Assembly: GCA_963761615.1 (NCBI GenBank)
Contig: CAVXGU010000004.1
Location: forward strand, 744,001-808,000
Direction: 5' to 3'
DNA from: CAVXGU01 sp963761615
GTDB taxonomy: Bacteria > Acidobacteriota > Vicinamibacteria > Vicinamibacterales > CAVVIG01
Length of the DNA stretch: 64,000 nt
A program made the position numbers and the translations under genes. This document shows, piece after piece, positions 40,482-49,566 of the stretch. Positions within the stretch are counted from its first letter, which is position 1; the number at the start of each line of letters is the position of its first letter. The notes below the pieces were generated by a model, which saw only the letters and a program-made list of their open reading frames with translations, was not told the origin of the DNA and made no database searches.

Positions 40482-41793
40482 TCAGGCGCGACCTGATTTG
40501 AGCAGTCTCGCGAGCAGTTCCAGACGGTCACGGGACAGGCCGGACGCCGCGACGGGCCTCCGACCGGCGCCGCCGGAGTCGCCGACAGGCTGGCTGCCGC
40601 CGGCCGCGTCCATCGGCTGCGACGATGGGCCTTGCAGAAGGGCCTCGAACGGCTCCACGCTGACGCCGGCGAGATCCGCGATCGCGGCCGACCGTGACGC
40701 GTCGGACAGCTGCCGGTAGTGAGCCGGGTCCGCCAGCCGGTCGAGCGCCTCCAGCCACGGCACGAGATCCTGCGGCGGCACGACCGGAATCGGCAGCCCG
40801 CGCTCGTCGACCTCGTCCCGGGTACTCTTCGATGGGCCGGACCGGCAGGAGATAGTCGACGCCCAGCTTCGCCTCGGGCAGCCCGCCGATGTCGCTCGCG
40901 AGCACGGGAATGCCGTGCAGCATCGCCTCCGTCGCCACCAGACCGAACCCTTCTCCCCACAGCGACGGCACGAGCAGAATCCGCGTCTGCGCCAGGATCC
41001 CGCCGATCTGCTCCGACGGCGCGAGCAGGCGCACGTTGTCCAGGCGGCCCAGGCGATCGAGATCGTCGCCGGTGGTCGCCCAGGTCGGGACCGCCGCGAA
41101 CGCCTCGGCCGGCCTGGCCGCCGCCAGACGTTCGAAGATGTCGATCCCCTTCAGGCGCGACGGATTCACCATCGTGATGAATCCGGCACCGGGCCGCCCG
41201 AGATTCGGGAACGGACCGGGTCCGCACGACGAGAAGCGGAAGACGCGGGCCTGGATGCCGCTCCACTGCGAGATGTAGCGGCCGATGTAGCGGCTGGAGG
41301 CGACCACGGCGCCGGTCCTCCGCAGCAGGTCGGTCTGGGCGTCGTCCCGCCGGAAGCACTCGGGCCCGAAGGGCAGCGTCGCCTGGCTGTGTGCGGTGTA
41401 CACGACCCGCGCGGGATCCGCTTCGGCCAGCGCCGTGGCGAGCGTCAGATACGTCCGATCCTGCGAGACGACGACGCGATCCGGCGCGAACTCTCGAATC
41501 TGCTCCGCGAGAGTCGTCCAGAGGCGGCGGCCGTCGGGTACGGCGTGGACGTCGACGCCGCCCCAGGCGTAAACGTCGGCGTCCGGCGAGGAGCGCCGAC
41601 GCGGGACGCCGCGGCGTTCGGCGAACGCGCGGAGGTCGGTCAGCGCATCCGGTCCCTCCGTGGTGGTTGCGAGCGCCACGGCGCGACAGGAATGACCTCG
41701 CTCGGTCAGGGTCTCACACAGCCACCGGCTGAACTTGGTCTCGCCGGCCAGGGCTGAGAACCAGGGCAGCCTCTGGGCCAGAAGGATCTTCAT
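40482..41793 (-). CDS. GT4-family glycosyltransferase (one frameshift)
   Basis: A glycosyltransferase of the GT-B/GT4 type. N-terminal MKILLAQRLPWFSALAGETKFSRWLCETLTERGH, then GFITMVNPSRLKGIDIFERLA and the donor-binding E-x7-E motif LWGEGFGLVATEAMLHGIPVLASDIGGLPEA. The frame breaks in EYPGRG at about 40817-40822; the correct continuation is RDEVDERGLPIPVVPPQDLVPWLEALDRLADPAHY in the adjacent frame to 40482. Repaired length is about 430 residues. ATG 41793 overlaps the FkbH stop by ATGA, tying it to the cluster. It probably transfers a sugar to the cluster product or a lipid acceptor. Confidence 0.82.
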
Positions 41794-43943
41794 GCCTTGG
41801 TGGGCGGATCCGGGAGCCGCGCCTGGCTCTCGAGCAGCGCCTGGACCTCCTCGTCCGTGAGCTCGTTCAGCTGCTCGAGCAGGACGGCGACCCGCGCGGG
41901 ATCGGCGGCTTCGACCTGCGCCTCGACGACGCGCCTGGCCAGGTCGGCCGTCGTGAACGCGCTCGTGTAGAGGAGGCGGGCCGACAGTTCCACCTGGAAG
42001 GCCTCCCTGACCCTGAACAGGACCTGCATCGCCAGGAGCGAATGACCGCCGAGCTCGAAGAAGTTGTCGTTGACGCCGACGCGATCGAGGCTCAGGACCT
42101 GCGCGAGGATTGCTGCAACCGCCTGTTCGGCGGGAGTGCGCGGCGCGAGGTACTCGGTGTCGAGGTCGGGCCTGGAGCCGGTGCGCGCCGACACCTCCGC
42201 GTGGATCCGCTCGATATCGCTCAAGTCGCGGGCGATCGCCATCAACCGCGCCGCCCGCTCGCGGCTCGTTCCCGAACGCACGGACTCCGGCGCCTCGGCC
42301 ACCGGCTCGCGGGGCGGTCGCTCGGCCGGCTGGTACCGCGCGCGCGCAGCAGCCTCCGCCGGAATGTGGAACACCATGCCAGCCTCGCGCGGGTCCGCGA
42401 CGGCATCCGCGAGACCGTTCAGGAAATCGAGCGCCGGCTGGTTTCTCCCGGTGGGGACGAAGGGGAGATCGATGCGGGGGGCCTGTCGCTCGCGGGCCAC
42501 TTCGCCGAGCTTCCTGAGCATCCGATGCTCGACGCCCCGTCCCAGGGCACGGCAGCTCAGGAGGAACGTGTCCACGACGAGGGCTTCCGGCGTCGTGTGG
42601 AAGATCATGAGGCCGACCGTGCCGTAGTCGCCGAAGCGGTCCTTCACCTGCACGGTCACGCAGTCGGCGCCGCCACGCCGGACGGCGTCGATCTCCGCCT
42701 CGGACCGCCTGACGGTCGTCGCGTTGAATTGATTCGTGCGCCGGGTGAGCTCGGCGGCCCTGTCCAGGCGGGCCGGGGTCAGATCCGAGAAGGCGATCTT
42801 CAGGTCGAGGCGTGCCAGGAACTCCGCCAGCGAAGGCGCCTCGTCGCGCGCGCGCTCGCGCGCGGCATCCTCGCCGTACAGGGCGGTTCGTGCCGTCGCC
42901 TCGCCCGTGGGTTTCCCTCCATCGAAGAGCCAGAGATCGCGGAGGAACCTCGGCGCAGCTGCGGCGTCAGGCGGGATCTGGATGACGAGCACGTCGGGAC
43001 AGTTGGCCTGTACTTCCGCGCACTCGACGGGATCGTTGTCGAGGAAGACGAGGGAATCCACGGAGAGCCGGAGCTCGCGGGCCAGGGACCTGACGTTCTC
43101 CGACTTCGGCGCCCAGTTGAAGCGCGAGGAGACGATGTGCCGGCGCGCGAGCGGCATGTCCTGCGCCCGGCCGTCGAACACGGCCTGGACGTCGGCCTCG
43201 TTGTTCCGGCTGCAGAGGCACACCAGCACGCCCTTGTCGTGCAACGCGACCAGGTACTCCTGGATGGCCCGCCGGGCGGCGTCGATGACGACTCCGTCCG
43301 GGCCGTCCTCGCCGCAGACGCCCGTCCAGAGCGTGTCGTCGCAGTCGACGACCACGCCCTTGTACGGGGGCTCGGTCGCCGCGTGGAGCCAGCGTGCGAC
43401 GACCGTGGCCATGGCCGTCGAGAACAGCGGTGTATAGGGGAGGTGCGCTGCCTCGTCTCCCCGAGGATCGGAGAACGCCGGCACCGGGTAGGCCGCGAGC
43501 AGCCCCGCGCTCGTCACCACGTCGACGCCGGGAATCCGCATCAGGTCCGCGGCCAGGTGCGCCTCCGACAGCGCGAGCGCTCGACGCCGCGCCTCCGCGT
43601 TCGACGGCGCACCGGGACAGAACATGACGAGCCACGGGACCGGCAGCCGTCCGGCGGCGGTGCGAACGGCGTCCAGGAACTCGGCTCCGACGTTCTCCAC
43701 GTGCCAGTCCTCGAGACGAACCAGGAGGACGTTGGCTCCGTAGCGGTTGCCCGTCAAGAGACTGGAACCCGCGAGCAGCTCCTGGAAGACCTGGCCGTAC
43801 GGCGCGAACGCGACCCTGGCCGGGAGGCCCAGCTCGTCCATCCAGAAGTCGAGCGCCGGCCGGAGCGGCTCGGCGGTGAACGTCGCCGCCACGGCGAGCG
43901 TCAGCGTGTGGTCGGTCGCGCCGGTTCGGGAATGCTCGTCCAT
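41790..43943 (-). CDS. FkbH-type HAD-IIIC protein with GNAT-like and carrier-protein domains
   Basis: A 717-residue protein. Residues 195-330 are the HAD-IIIC/FkbH catalytic domain (GVVVDCDDTLWTGVCGEDGPDGV with Asp200 and Asp202, then PKSENVRSLARELRLSVDSLVFLDNDPVECAEV). A GNAT-like part follows (RTNQFNATTVRR, DRFGDYGTVGLMIFHTTPEALVVDTFLLSCRALGRGVE). A carrier domain near residue 634 shows NFFELGGHSLLAMQ with the phosphopantetheine Ser. FkbH proteins load glyceryl units from 1,3-bisphosphoglycerate onto carriers for polyketides such as FK506. The extra carrier here may hold the unit before condensation. Confidence 0.85.
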   Translation of the reverse strand: MDEHSRTGATDHTLTLAVAATFTAEPLRPALDFWMDELGLPARVAFAPYGQVFQELLAGSSLLTGNRYGANVLLVRLEDWHVENVGAEFLDAVRTAAGRLPVPWLVMFCPGAPSNAEARRRALALSEAHLAADLMRIPGVDVVTSAGLLAAYPVPAFSDPRGDEAAHLPYTPLFSTAMATVVARWLHAATEPPYKGVVVDCDDTLWTGVCGEDGPDGVVIDAARRAIQEYLVALHDKGVLVCLCSRNNEADVQAVFDGRAQDMPLARRHIVSSRFNWAPKSENVRSLARELRLSVDSLVFLDNDPVECAEVQANCPDVLVIQIPPDAAAAPRFLRDLWLFDGGKPTGEATARTALYGEDAARERARDEAPSLAEFLARLDLKIAFSDLTPARLDRAAELTRRTNQFNATTVRRSEAEIDAVRRGGADCVTVQVKDRFGDYGTVGLMIFHTTPEALVVDTFLLSCRALGRGVEHRMLRKLGEVARERQAPRIDLPFVPTGRNQPALDFLNGLADAVADPREAGMVFHIPAEAAARARYQPAERPPREPVAEAPESVRSGTSRERAARLMAIARDLSDIERIHAEVSARTGSRPDLDTEYLAPRTPAEQAVAAILAQVLSLDRVGVNDNFFELGGHSLLAMQVLFRVREAFQVELSARLLYTSAFTTADLARRVVEAQVEAADPARVAVLLEQLNELTDEEVQALLESQARLPDPPTKA

Positions 43944-43959
43944 GGTGCCCCTCGTGTGA

Positions 43960-45441
43960 TCACTCGTAGATCTGGCTCGACCAGAGCAGCGGCAGGACGC
44001 CTCCCTTTTCGAGATCCATGCCGGTCGTCATCGCGGCGGCGACGCCGCCGTGCAGGGCGACGCGCGGCGGGCTGTCCCGGGGTTGGTCGGGATCGACGAG
44101 CAGGCTCCCCGCGAGTCGAGCGTAGGGGCCGGCCCCGCCGGCCGAGGCCGCGGCGATGCGCCGGACGATGCTCGCGCTGCGGGGAAGGCTGGTGTCGACG
44201 GCGAGCCAGATCTGATAGCGGTCCCGGCCGGTCTTCAGCGTCAGGAACGCGAATGGCTCGATCCGGGACAGCGTCTGCGGGTCGACGTCCAGCGTCACGA
44301 GCGCCGGCTCGCTCATCCGGCGGCGGGGACGCGGCCGGACGAGCACGTTCAGGCGGTCGCGGTCGGCGCGGGCGACGGCACCGTGCAGGCTCTCGAGCAT
44401 CTGGCCGGCACCGAGGTTCTCGATGGTCTCGACGTCCTCGCCCTCCGCGGTGGTGAGCGCCAGGTCGAAGCCGTCGCGGTCGACCGACAGCAGCAGCGCC
44501 ACCATGAGCCGGGCCTGCTCGATCGCCGACCCCTCGCCCGCGTCCCAGTCTCCGGGCACGCGAAGGCCCGTGGCGAGCCGGCGGTGCCCGCGCGCGAATC
44601 GGACGATCGTGTCCTCGAGGTCGAGGCTGGAGTCTTCGTCCCCGAAGTGGCGCATGCTGGCCACGCCCCACTTGCGGTTGAAGTGCTCGACCGACGCCGT
44701 GGTCCACTCGTCGCTCCACCGCAGCATGAAGTACGGCAGGTCGGACCAGTCGAACGGCGGCGGCGCCACGTACGACGCGATGGCTCCGGGTTCGAGATAG
44801 ACGGACGAGCCGGCCGCGCGGGCGGCCGAGCCGATGTCGATGTGCTCCTGCACGCTCAGCAGCCGCTCGTCGAGCGGCCCGATCCGCTCGAAGAGATCCC
44901 TCCGCAGGAGCATGCAGTGGAACTCCACGAAGTCGCACGTCTCCCTCGGAATCGGCCTCTCGAGCTGGCCGAGCGTCAGGTCGACCAGCACGTGCTCGTC
45001 GTAGCCGATCCGGTGTCCGTCGCGATCCTTGAAGTGGAGGCGTCCGCCCGCCATGTGAATCACCTGCTCTTCGGGCTCCCCGATCAGATACAGCGGGCCG
45101 ACGATGGCCGCGTTCGTGTCGTCGGCGCAGCGCACCAGCTCTCCGAGCCAGCCGGGCGTCACGAGGGCGTCGTTGTCCAGGAAGACCACGTACTTCGTCG
45201 AGACCTCCTGCATCGCCAGGTTGCGCGCCTGGTTGGGCGAGAGGTACCGGCCGGTCGTGATCAGCCGAAATCCGCGCCGCTCCGACTGGTCGTCCAGGTA
45301 GCGCTGCACCGAGGGCGGCGCGCCGGGGCTCACGTAGACGAGGCGGAACGGCGCGTCGGTGTTCGCGTACAGGTTGTCCAGCGAACGGGCCGTCAGGCTG
45401 AAGCGCTCCCTCGGCACGACCACGACCGTCACGTCCAGCAC
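43960..45441 (-). CDS. GT2-family glycosyltransferase
   Basis: A 493-residue glycosyltransferase with a GT-A fold: VLDVTVVVVPRERFSLTARSLDNLYANTDAPF, LSPNQARNLAMQEVSTKYVVFLDNDALVTPGWLGELV (DxD-like DND) and ETCDFVEFHCMLLRRDLFERIGPLDERLLSVQEHIDIGSAARAAG. The second half is a domain of about 250 residues of unknown function. A GTG at 45441 with AGGAG six bases upstream is preferred; it overlaps the NRPS-like gene by 13 bases. It is likely to add a sugar in the cluster; the donor and acceptor cannot be inferred. Confidence 0.85.
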   Translation of the reverse strand: MLDVTVVVVPRERFSLTARSLDNLYANTDAPFRLVYVSPGAPPSVQRYLDDQSERRGFRLITTGRYLSPNQARNLAMQEVSTKYVVFLDNDALVTPGWLGELVRCADDTNAAIVGPLYLIGEPEEQVIHMAGGRLHFKDRDGHRIGYDEHVLVDLTLGQLERPIPRETCDFVEFHCMLLRRDLFERIGPLDERLLSVQEHIDIGSAARAAGSSVYLEPGAIASYVAPPPFDWSDLPYFMLRWSDEWTTASVEHFNRKWGVASMRHFGDEDSSLDLEDTIVRFARGHRRLATGLRVPGDWDAGEGSAIEQARLMVALLLSVDRDGFDLALTTAEGEDVETIENLGAGQMLESLHGAVARADRDRLNVLVRPRPRRRMSEPALVTLDVDPQTLSRIEPFAFLTLKTGRDRYQIWLAVDTSLPRSASIVRRIAAASAGGAGPYARLAGSLLVDPDQPRDSPPRVALHGGVAAAMTTGMDLEKGGVLPLLWSSQIYE

Positions 45442-48008
45442 GACGACTCCTCTCCGGCGGCCCGCTGGGCTCGCTCGAGACATCCGCGCAACTCGGCGGC
45501 GAGCACGGCGGCGGCGGGCTCCAGGATCAGGCTGACGTGATCGCCGGCGACCTCGTGCACGTCGACGCCGCCCCGCGCGTACTCCGTCCAGCCCAGATCC
45601 TTTCCCCGGTACAGGTCGATGGCGCGCTCCCGCGCGACGAACAGCGTCACGCGGCCGGCGAAGGGCTCCGGGCTGTACCCCTTCAGCGCCGCACGATGCG
45701 AGGCGCCGACCTGATGCAGGACGCGCGGGAGCGCCCGGCCCGAGACCTTGTACGGCAGATAGGCGAGACGCCACATCCGCTCACGGAGCCGCCGCCGCGC
45801 CGTCCGCATCTTCCGCTTCACGTAGTCGCGCCAATCGGAGCCCGCGATGAGTTGCGTCCCGTGGTAACGGGCCCGGCGAACGTAGTTCGAGAGCTGCTGC
45901 GGCGTCGAAAGGGCTCTCCAGTGTCCCGGCCGGGCGGTGTCGAAGAGCGCAAGCAGCCCCACCTGGTCTCCCCGGGCCTCGAGGATGCGGGCCATTTCGA
46001 AGGCGACGACACCTCCGAACGAGAGGCCGCTCAGATGGTACGGTCCGCGGGGCTGCAGCCCTTTGATCTCGGACACGTAGCGTGCCGCCATGGCCTTCAG
46101 GTCCGTCTCGGGCGGGTGGTGGCCGTCCAGACCCGCCGCCTGCAGTCCGTAGACGGGCTGATCGGCCCCCAGGCGCCGCGCGAGATCCGCGTACCCCACG
46201 ACGTGTCCGCCGGCGCCGTGAATGCAGAACAGGGGAGGACGGCTGCCGTTGGGCTGGATCGCGACCAGCGGCGACCACGACAGGGATCCGCCGCGCTCGC
46301 GAATTCTGTCGGCCAGCTGCGCCACGGTCGGCGCCTCGAACAGGACGGCCGGCGTCAGGGAGATGCCGCAGCGCTTCTCGATCCGCGCGACGAGGAGCAC
46401 CGCGAGCAGGGAGGTGCCGCCCAGATCGAAGAAGTCGTCGTTGGGGCCCACGGCCGCGACGCCGAGCACCTTGCGCCAGGTGGCCGCCAGCTCGGCGTCC
46501 AGCGAACCGACCGCGAGGGCGGCGGGCGCCGCCGCGCGGGGCGCGGCGACGATCGACCGGCCGGCCGGCTGAACCTGGAGGGCGCCCGGAGCGAGGGGGG
46601 CCAGGGCCGAGAGTCGCTGTTCGGGGTCGTCCAGGACGGCGCGGGCGATGTGCTGGAACCAATCCGCCATTCCGGCAATCGTCGCTTCGTCGAACAGCCC
46701 GGTCTTGAACTCGAACGAGGCCTCGACGGTCCCCGCGCTCTCCGCGAGGTTCAGGGTGAGGTCGAACTTCGAGTGTCCGTTGAAAGCATCGAGCTGAGTG
46801 ACGGTCATGCCCCGCAGGGCGAGCACGCTTGGGCTCAGGACACCGCACGCCACCTGTACGAGCGGACTGTGGCTCGGGCTCCGCCGGGGCTGCAGCGCGT
46901 CGACCAGCCGCTCGAAGGGGACGTCCTGATGGGCATAGCCGGCGAGCGCGCACCTGGTCACCCGCGCCAGCAGGCCGGCGAAGGGCGGATCGCCGTCGGC
47001 TCTCACCCGCAACGGCAGCATGTTCGCGAAGCGGCCGACGACGTCCTCGAGATCCGCCAGCGGCCGGTTGGCGATCGGCGTGCCGATGACGATGTCCTCG
47101 GCGCCGGTGTACGCGTGCAGCAGCGCCGCGAACGCGCTGGCCATCGTCATGAACAGGGTCGCGCCGTGCCGGCGGCTGAAGGCGTGGAGATCGCCGGCCG
47201 ACTCCAGCAGGACGCCGTGGCGGGCGCCGTGGGAGCCGACGCCGGGCGCCCGCGGCCGGTCCGTCGGCAGGGCGGTCAGCTCCGGGGCGCCGGCGAGCTG
47301 CTCCTTCCAGTACGCCAGCGCGAGCTGTCCGTTCTCGGATTGCGCGCGCTCCCAGCGAACGAAGTCTGCATAGCTGGTCGTCGGGACGGGCAGACGCGGC
47401 TCACGGACGGTCGAGGCGGCGCGGTACAGCTCCGACATCTCCCGGGCCAGGATGGCCCAGGACGCTCCGTCGAAAACGAGGTGATGCGTGTTGACGGTCA
47501 GGACGTGATCGTCCGGACCGAATGCCAGGAGGCTCGCGCGGAACAGGGGACCGTTCGCCAGGTCGAACGGCTCCCGGGCGGCCGCGGCGACGAACCGCGA
47601 AGCTGCGGCGTCTCGAACCGGTTCGTCGCCGTGCAGATCACACGACGTCGTGACGAGGCGCGCCTCGAGCGACCTGGTTCGGACGAACGGGCGGCCGTCG
47701 ACGTCCGGGAAGGTCGCGCTGAGCGCCGGGTGACGTCCGACGAACGCCGCGAGCGCCCGCGCGAGTGCCTCGCGGTCGAGGGGGCCGCGCAGCCGCCAGG
47801 CCCGCGAGGCGTTGTACGCAGGGAGGCCCGGATCCAGCCGGGCCAGAAACCAGAGGCGCTCCTGTGCATAGGAGAGCTCACCGGGGTCGGAGCCTCGGCC
47901 CGGCAGCACGGCACCGGACGCCCCCGGCCGTGTTGCCTGCAGCAGGCGCGCCAGCAGTTCACGCTTCGAGGGGGACAGATCGGAGGCGCTTCGAGGCCGC
48001 GCGCTCAC
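45429..48008 (-). CDS. condensation-carrier-thioesterase protein (NRPS-like, no adenylation domain)
   Basis: An 859-residue protein with three domains: condensation (about 40-470) with the HHxxxDG motif THHLVFDGAS at 175-181; a peptidyl carrier near Ser533 in DDFFDLGGTSLLA; and a type I thioesterase (about 590-850) with the nucleophile GLSFGG (Ser663) and a late His in VAGDHVSLI. An adenylation domain is missing, so the acyl group comes from another carrier, perhaps the FkbH protein. The order C-PCP-TE predicts amide or ester bond formation and release. ATGA links it to the HD gene. Confidence 0.88.
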   Translation of the reverse strand: MSARPRSASDLSPSKRELLARLLQATRPGASGAVLPGRGSDPGELSYAQERLWFLARLDPGLPAYNASRAWRLRGPLDREALARALAAFVGRHPALSATFPDVDGRPFVRTRSLEARLVTTSCDLHGDEPVRDAAASRFVAAAAREPFDLANGPLFRASLLAFGPDDHVLTVNTHHLVFDGASWAILAREMSELYRAASTVREPRLPVPTTSYADFVRWERAQSENGQLALAYWKEQLAGAPELTALPTDRPRAPGVGSHGARHGVLLESAGDLHAFSRRHGATLFMTMASAFAALLHAYTGAEDIVIGTPIANRPLADLEDVVGRFANMLPLRVRADGDPPFAGLLARVTRCALAGYAHQDVPFERLVDALQPRRSPSHSPLVQVACGVLSPSVLALRGMTVTQLDAFNGHSKFDLTLNLAESAGTVEASFEFKTGLFDEATIAGMADWFQHIARAVLDDPEQRLSALAPLAPGALQVQPAGRSIVAAPRAAAPAALAVGSLDAELAATWRKVLGVAAVGPNDDFFDLGGTSLLAVLLVARIEKRCGISLTPAVLFEAPTVAQLADRIRERGGSLSWSPLVAIQPNGSRPPLFCIHGAGGHVVGYADLARRLGADQPVYGLQAAGLDGHHPPETDLKAMAARYVSEIKGLQPRGPYHLSGLSFGGVVAFEMARILEARGDQVGLLALFDTARPGHWRALSTPQQLSNYVRRARYHGTQLIAGSDWRDYVKRKMRTARRRLRERMWRLAYLPYKVSGRALPRVLHQVGASHRAALKGYSPEPFAGRVTLFVARERAIDLYRGKDLGWTEYARGGVDVHEVAGDHVSLILEPAAAVLAAELRGCLERAQRAAGEESSCWT

Positions 48009-48760
48009 TTCACCCCGCCACGCCGCGCCGAGAGCCGCCCCGCGACCGCATCGACGAGCCGCTGATGCGACGCCGCGGGCACGACGAAGGACTCGTCCAA
48101 TCCGCCGGTCGAGACGAGCCCTGGAGGCAGCTCGCCGGTCAGCGTCTCGTCGAGCACGCGCGCGACTTCCCGGGCGAGGCGGGGCCGCCCGAGTCGCTCG
48201 GCGATCTGCACCAGCACGTCCTTCATCCGCGCCGTGTGCTCTGCGACGCGCCCGGGGTCGCCGCCCGAGTACAAGGCCCCCAGGTCGAGGTAGTCGTCCA
48301 GCTCGTTGGCGACCCGCATCAGGACGACCTCCCGCGTCGTCTGATCGAGCGCGTCGAGCGCCGCCGAAAGGCGCGGAATCGACGCCGGGCTCCAGTCGAG
48401 CGCGGTATAGCGGGCGATGTACTCCTCGACGCGATCGCCGACGACGGCCCGCACGGTCGACCGCTTCTCGTCGGTCATGCCGCGGCTGGCGTCCCCGAAA
48501 TCGCCGTGCGTGTAGACCGCGTGCAGGAGTCCGGCGGTGACGATCGATCCGTCGACGCGCTCGGACGCGAGGACGCTGGCGGTGCCGGCGAGATGCGCGA
48601 AGAAGGTCTTACCCGACAGGCGGAAGCGCCCTGAGAAGAGCGGCAGCGAGAACCGGTGAGCGCGTGCCGCCAGGGTCACGTCGGCTGTGGCATAGCCGTC
48701 CAGGCGCAGCTGGTTCAGGAGTTGAAGGCTCGTCTGCGCGTAGCGCGGTATCTCGCCCAT
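48005..48760 (-). CDS. HD-domain-like (DUF6817) protein of the cluster
   Basis: A 251-residue protein. The segment SGKTFFAHLAGTASVLASERVDGSIVTAGLLHAVYTHGDFGDASRG resembles the metal-His region of an HD phosphohydrolase of the DUF6817 type. The rest is alpha-helical, with DQTTREVVLMRVANELDDYLDLG. No enzyme activity is established for this family. It is the first gene of the operon: its stop overlaps the NRPS-like start by ATGA. The association with an NRPS-like protein is the main hint to its job, possibly hydrolysis or modification of the product. Confidence 0.65.
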   Translation of the reverse strand: MGEIPRYAQTSLQLLNQLRLDGYATADVTLAARAHRFSLPLFSGRFRLSGKTFFAHLAGTASVLASERVDGSIVTAGLLHAVYTHGDFGDASRGMTDEKRSTVRAVVGDRVEEYIARYTALDWSPASIPRLSAALDALDQTTREVVLMRVANELDDYLDLGALYSGGDPGRVAEHTARMKDVLVQIAERLGRPRLAREVARVLDETLTGELPPGLVSTGGLDESFVVPAASHQRLVDAVAGRLSARRGGVK

Positions 48761-48809
48761 GATCGGCAGATCGCTCGGGGGGAGCTCCAGCAGCGTGTTC
48801 GAGGCGTGA

Positions 48810-49295
48810 TTATGACACGCGCCGGGCGTCTCTGATCAGCTCCTCGAGCTGGAACGCGTGGCGGATCGGATGCATGACCGCGTGCTCCAGCATCGCGTCG
48901 ATGCTGTAGAGCGTGCCCCATCGGGACTTGTATTCCGGCGCTTCGAGCCGGTCGTCCCCCACGTCGCACAGGGCCGCACCCCACCGCTCGAGCACGTGAT
49001 CGGCATAGCGGCGGGCCTCGGCGACGACCGCCCCCGGCTCGGGGGCCGGCCGGATACCGGGATCGGGCATCTGCAACATCTGGCAGATCCACACCACGTA
49101 TCCCCGCGAGGCGCGCAGGACGTGATGCCCCAGGGTTTCGAGGGACGCGTACGACGGGTCGGGGGTGGAGGGCAGGGGGACCGCCCGGGCGCGGGCCTCG
49201 TCCCAGATGTCGAGGAAGCGCCGGAGGTGCGCCTCGTGCAGGAGCACCAGCGCGCGAACGGCGCGCGAACGGAACGACGGGCTGCTGGAGGCCAT
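48810..49295 (-). CDS. DinB-like protein
   Basis: A 161-residue alpha-helical DinB-like protein: RAVRALVLLHEAHLRRFLDIWDEARARAV, YASLETLGHHVLRASRGYVVWICQMLQM, and MLEHAVMHPIRHAFQLEELIRDAR, giving His residues in the three places used for metal binding. ATG 49295 begins the conserved part. It is read in the same direction as, and 49 bases upstream of, the NRPS-type operon, but no overlap ties it in. Third DinB-like gene in the window. Confidence 0.75.
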   Translation of the reverse strand: MASSSPSFRSRAVRALVLLHEAHLRRFLDIWDEARARAVPLPSTPDPSYASLETLGHHVLRASRGYVVWICQMLQMPDPGIRPAPEPGAVVAEARRYADHVLERWGAALCDVGDDRLEAPEYKSRWGTLYSIDAMLEHAVMHPIRHAFQLEELIRDARRVS

Positions 49296-49449
49296 GGTGG
49301 GACGAGCATGCCACGACTGGCCGGAGGAGCGCAGCGCGTCACTGCACGGTTCTGCACGGATTGGGTTTCGCGCTACCATGTGATCAGGCGCCGATTCGAA
49401 GGAACGGCGACCGGCGGCACGTCCATCGACATCCTGGAGGACCTGATCC

Positions 49450-49566
49450 ATGCGACAGGTACCCGAGCTCGCGTTCCCTCGTCGTCCCTTCTCGCCCGGC
49501 CGGGTGCGCCCGGCCTCCCGGCCACGTCACCCGTGCGGCACACGCCGCGTCGCGAGGTCCGCATGA
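49450..49566 (+). CDS. short upstream ORF coupled to panB
   Basis: A 38-residue ORF (starts MRQVPELAFPRR, basic throughout) with GGAGG nine bases upstream (49436-49440). Its TGA overlaps the panB ATG in an ATGA. It has no recognised homolog. It could be a leader peptide that couples translation into panB, or chance. The rest of 49296-49562 has no other feature. Confidence 0.3.
   Translation: MRQVPELAFPRRPFSPGRVRPASRPRHPCGTRRVARSA

Noticed and set aside
46082..46708. Long plus-strand open frames across the NRPS-like, FkbH and glycosyltransferase genes
   Set aside because: They are Arg/Pro-rich mirror frames of high-GC coding DNA. The minus-strand frames hold all catalytic motifs.
41790..48008. 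A full modular NRPS or polyketide synthase
   Set aside because: Only C, carrier, TE and FkbH domains are seen. No adenylation, ketosynthase or acyltransferase domain exists in the window, so it is listed as a non-modular cluster.
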